DNA from: Argopecten irradians
Taxonomy: Eukaryota; Mollusca; Bivalvia; Pectinida; Pectinidae
Assembly (NCBI RefSeq): GCF_041381155.1
Contig: NC_091135.1
Span: 69,738,418 to 69,802,417 of the forward strand
DNA: 64,000 bases
Direction: 5' to 3'
The position numbers were made by a program, and so were the translations under genes. The first letter of the stretch is position 1; each line of letters opens with the position of its first letter. Under the pieces are notes generated by a model. That model worked only from the letters and a program-made list of their open reading frames with translations, ran no database searches and was not told the origin of the DNA. This document shows positions 60,485-64,000 of the stretch, one piece after another.

Positions 60485-61255
60485 GTGGACCACAGGAGGC
60501 CAAAGGTGATTCCAGAGACATTCAACGGAACAACAGCTTTACCAGATTACATCAACTACTTTGAGATGTGCTCTCGGATCAATGGATGGGATAATCTGCA
60601 GAAGGCGGAGTATTTGTGTGTGAGCCTTCGGGGACATGCACAGCAGACCATCGGGATCATATCAGCTGAAGAGATGCAGGATTACGGGAAGATTGTTTCC
60701 GCCTTAAACATACGGTTCCATCCACAGAAGAGAGGTGAACTATATCGAGCTCAGCTAAAAGCTAGAAGACAGGGAGAAAGTGAATCGGTCATGGAACTGA
60801 GCCTTTCCGTCAAACGTCTAGCTTTGGAAGCATACCCCGGAATAGATCATAGCATTCTGGATGTTCTAGCTAGGGATCATTTCGTCGATTCGTTAACAGA
60901 TCCGAACGTTCGACTGTACGTGTTGCAGGCAGACTGTAAAACCTTGGATGTCGTAACACAGCGAGCTATTCAGTTTGAAGCCATTAAAATGGCCGAAAAT
61001 CAGCGAACATGTTCAAAACCTGAGCGGGCAATCCGGCCAGCGGATATAAAATCTCGATCTAGGAACATCGGTCATCAAGGTCATTTAAATAACAAATTGG
61101 AGGAAGAAGTTAAGGAAATTAGAAGTCAATTAGAAGAGCTTAAGTCGTTGCTAAAACAGCGACATGAGGACAAGCCAAAATTTGATGGAAGGAGGTGTTA
61201 CAACTGTAACAGGCGCAGACACATAAGCAGAGATTGCAAGGAGGAACGGAGGTAA
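60485..61255 (+). CDS. Retrotransposon Gag (capsid and CCHC zinc knuckle)
   Basis: A 256-residue Gag-type structural protein. The capsid-like part (FNGTTALPDYINYFEMC, AEYLCVSLRGHAQQTI) matches the retrotrans_gag pattern of Ty3/gypsy elements. A coiled-coil-like stretch follows (KLEEEVKEIRSQLEELKSLL). Near the C-terminus is a zinc knuckle, CYNCNRRRHISRDC (C-x2-C-x4-H-x4-C). It has no internal stops. It is followed 58 bp later, in another frame, by the protease. Confidence 0.85.
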   Translation: MDHRRPKVIPETFNGTTALPDYINYFEMCSRINGWDNLQKAEYLCVSLRGHAQQTIGIISAEEMQDYGKIVSALNIRFHPQKRGELYRAQLKARRQGESESVMELSLSVKRLALEAYPGIDHSILDVLARDHFVDSLTDPNVRLYVLQADCKTLDVVTQRAIQFEAIKMAENQRTCSKPERAIRPADIKSRSRNIGHQGHLNNKLEEEVKEIRSQLEELKSLLKQRHEDKPKFDGRRCYNCNRRRHISRDCKEERR

Positions 61256-61312
61256 ACATATAAGAACGAAGGTTCGGAGTGTAATCGTAGGGGTCGACCG
61301 ATTGCACCTACA

Positions 61313-61798
61313 GTGGGACCCAAAATAAGCGACCAATATTACGACGGATGCTTTGTTCCTTGTACGATATACTGTACTGACGCAGATTTTCTAGTAGATA
61401 CGGGGGCTAGCGTGTCGATCTTGTCCAAGAAGGTTTATGAACGGATCCGGCATAAAACTCCTAACCCAGGTAGTGATCCATGGAACACTAAAGGCGTGAG
61501 GGGAGTAGTTACGCTAGAAGTTACCATGGGAGGGAAAAAGTACCAACATCTATTTCTTGTTGCCGAACTTAATTATGATGGCCTCCTGGGATTCGACTCC
61601 CTGAAATCGCATAAATGTAATGTCGATGTGCATTTGTCCGTTCTGCGTTTCCCGACCGATTCAAGCAAACATGACCATCCACATTGTACTGAAAGAAATG
61701 TTGACATGGAAACCCGGAGGATTAAAATTAGAGTCACTGAAGATGTCGTTGTGCAGCCAGGATATCAGATGATAGTACCCATCCGACCGGATGAATGA
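61313..61798 (+). CDS. Retrotransposon aspartic protease
   Basis: A retropepsin-like domain in a 161-residue frame. The catalytic motif is FLVDTGASVSILS (DTGA). The second conserved strand appears as YDGLLGFDSLKSHKCNVDV, the usual LG.D.L form. The frame stops at 61798. Reverse transcriptase, RNase H and integrase of this element are absent; a LINE fragment lies there instead, so the element is truncated and inactive. Confidence 0.8.
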   Translation: MGPKISDQYYDGCFVPCTIYCTDADFLVDTGASVSILSKKVYERIRHKTPNPGSDPWNTKGVRGVVTLEVTMGGKKYQHLFLVAELNYDGLLGFDSLKSHKCNVDVHLSVLRFPTDSSKHDHPHCTERNVDMETRRIKIRVTEDVVVQPGYQMIVPIRPDE

Positions 61799-61879
61799 TC
61801 TAAAGTCTCGGTGATTGTTGAACCAACAAGCAACTTCGTCCAATTCCATATTCTTATGGTATGTAAAGTAATTTGAAGT

Positions 61880-63330
61880 TGACTTGAAGTTAAGTCAATA
61901 TACTGTGACATAAGCAAAGCATTTGATCGAGTTTGGCATCCTGGTTTACTATTCAAACTTGAAATGTATGGGATCAAAGGCAATCTCCTTAATTGGTTTA
62001 AGGATTATCTCTCAAACCGTAAACATAGGGTTATGACAGATCAGTCCTCGTCCCCTTCCTATTTCTTATATATATTAATGATATCACTGATTGTATAATT
62101 AATGAAAAAATATTATTTGCAGATGACACATCTATCTTTAGAGTAATACATACCACTCCAATCGATGCTGCCAATAGCTTATCCAGTGACCTAGTTGATA
62201 TTGATGTGTGGTCCAAAAAATGGGACATTAAATTTAATCCAAATAAAACTGAGTCATTAACTTTTAGTCGTAAAAGGAACACAATTTTTCCTGATATCTT
62301 ATTTCAAAATGAAAATGTATCAAATGTAACGTCACATAAACACCTCGGTATATTTTTCTCTGCAGATGGTAAATGGCATCATCACATTGATTATATTTAT
62401 GATAAAGCATGTAAACGTCTTAATATACTAAAATCAGTAAAATATAAAATGAGCCGTAAAACACTAGTCACTTTGTATACCTCTTATATTCGACCTATTT
62501 TAGAGTATGGTGATATTATTTTCGATAACTGTACCCAAGAAGATGCAAATTTACTAGAATCGATACAAATTGAAGCTGCCCGCATTATCACAGGACTGCG
62601 TAAAGGAACTTCTCACTATAAACTTTACTGTGAACTTGGTTGGGACACCCTTGCTGCAAGATGGAAAAAACATAGACCAACACTCCTTTACAGAATTCTC
62701 TTTGAAACAACACCAAATTATCTTAATGAACTAATTGAGTCATACATTAATAGTGCCAATCCGTATATACTACGTAATGATAGAATGTTTACTATTCTAC
62801 TATGCAGAACCAATATCTGTGCAAAAAAGTTTTATTCCAGCCACATTGAAAGATTATAATGAACTTGCAGCAAGGTATGACCTCACCAGTGTTACATCAA
62901 TCTATCAGTTTAAAAAACTTTTTAAAATGTATTTAAGTGATATCAGATTAGAAAATGTTAATTAGAATTATTTCAATGCTAGCACCAGGAAAAACAAAAT
63001 ATACTCCTTTGTCAGTTAAGAAACAATATGAGCAATCTTAACTTTGACTTACACAGAGATCATCTTACTGAATCTCCAGCATGTACGTGTGGTAATGGCC
63101 ATGAAACAGTAGAACACTTCTTCTTATCTTGTAGTAAATATGATGAACCCCGAAGAATACTAAGAGAGAAATTACTCGGTCTAAATCAAAATCATAATTA
63201 TTATAACTTAAATATGCTTTTGTCTGGCTGTGAAACTTGTAATAAATTAACCAATTTAAACATATTTGATAGTGTCATTGAGTTCATTAGAGCTACCAAT
63301 CGATTTTTACCTGTATAGATCTTAATATTA
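61880..63330 (+). mobile_element. 5'-truncated LINE, reverse transcriptase to 3' end
   Basis: A non-LTR retrotransposon ORF2 fragment. In order: CDISKAFDRVWHPGLLFKLE and LNWFKDYLSNRKHRV, a deletion with frame change, FLIYINDITDCI, the catalytic FADDTSIF, WDIKFNPNKTESLTFSRKRN, HKHLGIFFSADGKWHHHIDY, and the C-terminal tail. The tail changes frame near 62850 and ends in the zinc-like CTCGNGHETVEHFFLSC (63088-63138). It is inactive, with at least two breaks. It is a different family from the LINE at 19.8 kb (FADD instead of YADD, different tail). Confidence 0.9.
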
Positions 63331-64000
63331 TCCCAATATTGATCTGCGATCTGTTTTTTATATTTTTCCTTACTAAAAATAGCATTAATAGATAGCACAC
63401 TTTATTTTAATTATGGTCACATACTCTACTCCCCCTTCTCCCCCCTCCCCCTCTTTTCTGATTGGCATGTAATTTATGGCACCTAATTTATATTGTTTAA
63501 CATATTATAATGATATATTCAAAGTATCACATATGAAAGAATACATAACTGTTTGTTTATGTAATAAGTAAGGTTAGTTTATGAAATAAGTAAGGACAAT
63601 ATCAAGATTATGTATTTATTCAAAATTTCTTGAATCTAAATTAACTTCATCTCATTCAAATCCATTGATATTAATGATATATTCCAGCTTCAATGATGGT
63701 ACAGTTGTTTTATTACTAAAACTTGAATATAATATCCTTGACTGGATCCAAAAATACATAGGTGGATGACCGCTGGCATGTAAGCCATTATGGACATTTA
63801 GGTCTGTATCCTATGTGTGGATGGATCCAGTCATTTATATCATATTCTAATCTCTAAATTATGATTATATATATTTTGAAAAACAATAAATTTCTCACAA
63901 AAGTATATTGGAGATGATATCTTAAATACTGTCCTTATCCCAACATTATTCATCAATACAATTGCTACAGTATTTGTTCATGAATATGTTCAAAATTAGA
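63331..64000. other. Non-coding, LINE tail and short inverted repeat
   Basis: AT-rich sequence with a C-rich patch (63420-63460), which may belong to the LINE 3' UTR. GACTGGATCC...CATAGG at about 63738-63762 is inverted at about 63808-63832 (CCTATG...GGATCCAGTC), giving a hairpin element of about 95 bp. No gene was seen. Confidence 0.5.

Noticed and set aside
60485..61798. Exogenous retrovirus
   Set aside because: Gag and protease are of the Ty3/gypsy retrotransposon type, the leader is frame-shifted, pol is missing and no envelope gene is present.

Overview
This is animal nuclear DNA, most likely from a bivalve mollusc. Genes are few and split by introns, the DNA is AT-rich, and there are many degraded LINEs, foldback elements and minisatellites. 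Two copies of a dispersed element that opens with an AAGAGGCCCAGAGGGCC-type sequence recall repeats I remember from bivalve genomes, possibly scallops; that attribution is from memory. No bacterial features, CRISPR array, rRNA gene or tRNA gene was seen.

Layout. (1) 1-1.84 kb: candidate minus-strand exons of an unidentified membrane-anchored protein. (2) 2.2-12.4 kb: LINE remnants, foldback elements and two inverted clusters of a repeat containing 'aaaatggccgac'. (3) 12.5-15.2 kb: a complete, intronless-CDS Toll-like receptor on the minus strand. (4) 15.5-31.9 kb: repeat-dense DNA with a decayed LINE (19.8-22.5 kb), a 60-bp tandem array interrupted by a SINE-like element (23.75-26.4 kb), several near-palindromic elements, and a 976-bp hAT-like foldback element with an exact 8-bp target duplication. 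(5) 32-58.2 kb: the 3' half of a receptor-type guanylate cyclase gene on the minus strand. I rebuilt it from five exons whose splice phases all agree. They encode the C-terminal 179 residues, including most of the catalytic domain. (6) 58.7-64 kb: a 39-bp tandem array, a decayed Ty3/gypsy-like LTR element (gag, protease) and a 5'-truncated LINE, presumably in an upstream intron of the cyclase gene.

The main discovery is in the cyclase gene. Its penultimate exon runs straight into a 21.6-kb array of about 570 copies of a 38-bp unit, which fills about 99% of one intron. The unit is the last 30 nt of that exon plus the first 8 nt of the intron, so every copy carries a duplicated 5' splice site. 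Two exons upstream, a second, unrelated 47-bp array (16 intronic copies) was seeded in the same way, from the last 25 nt of an exon plus 22 nt of intron. A third, 50-bp array lies just downstream of the stop codon. Two independent arrays nucleated on exon-end/5'-splice-site junctions in one gene suggest a shared mechanism or selection for arrayed donors. Long plus-strand reading frames across the 33-55 kb array are artefacts of the repeat and are not annotated as genes.
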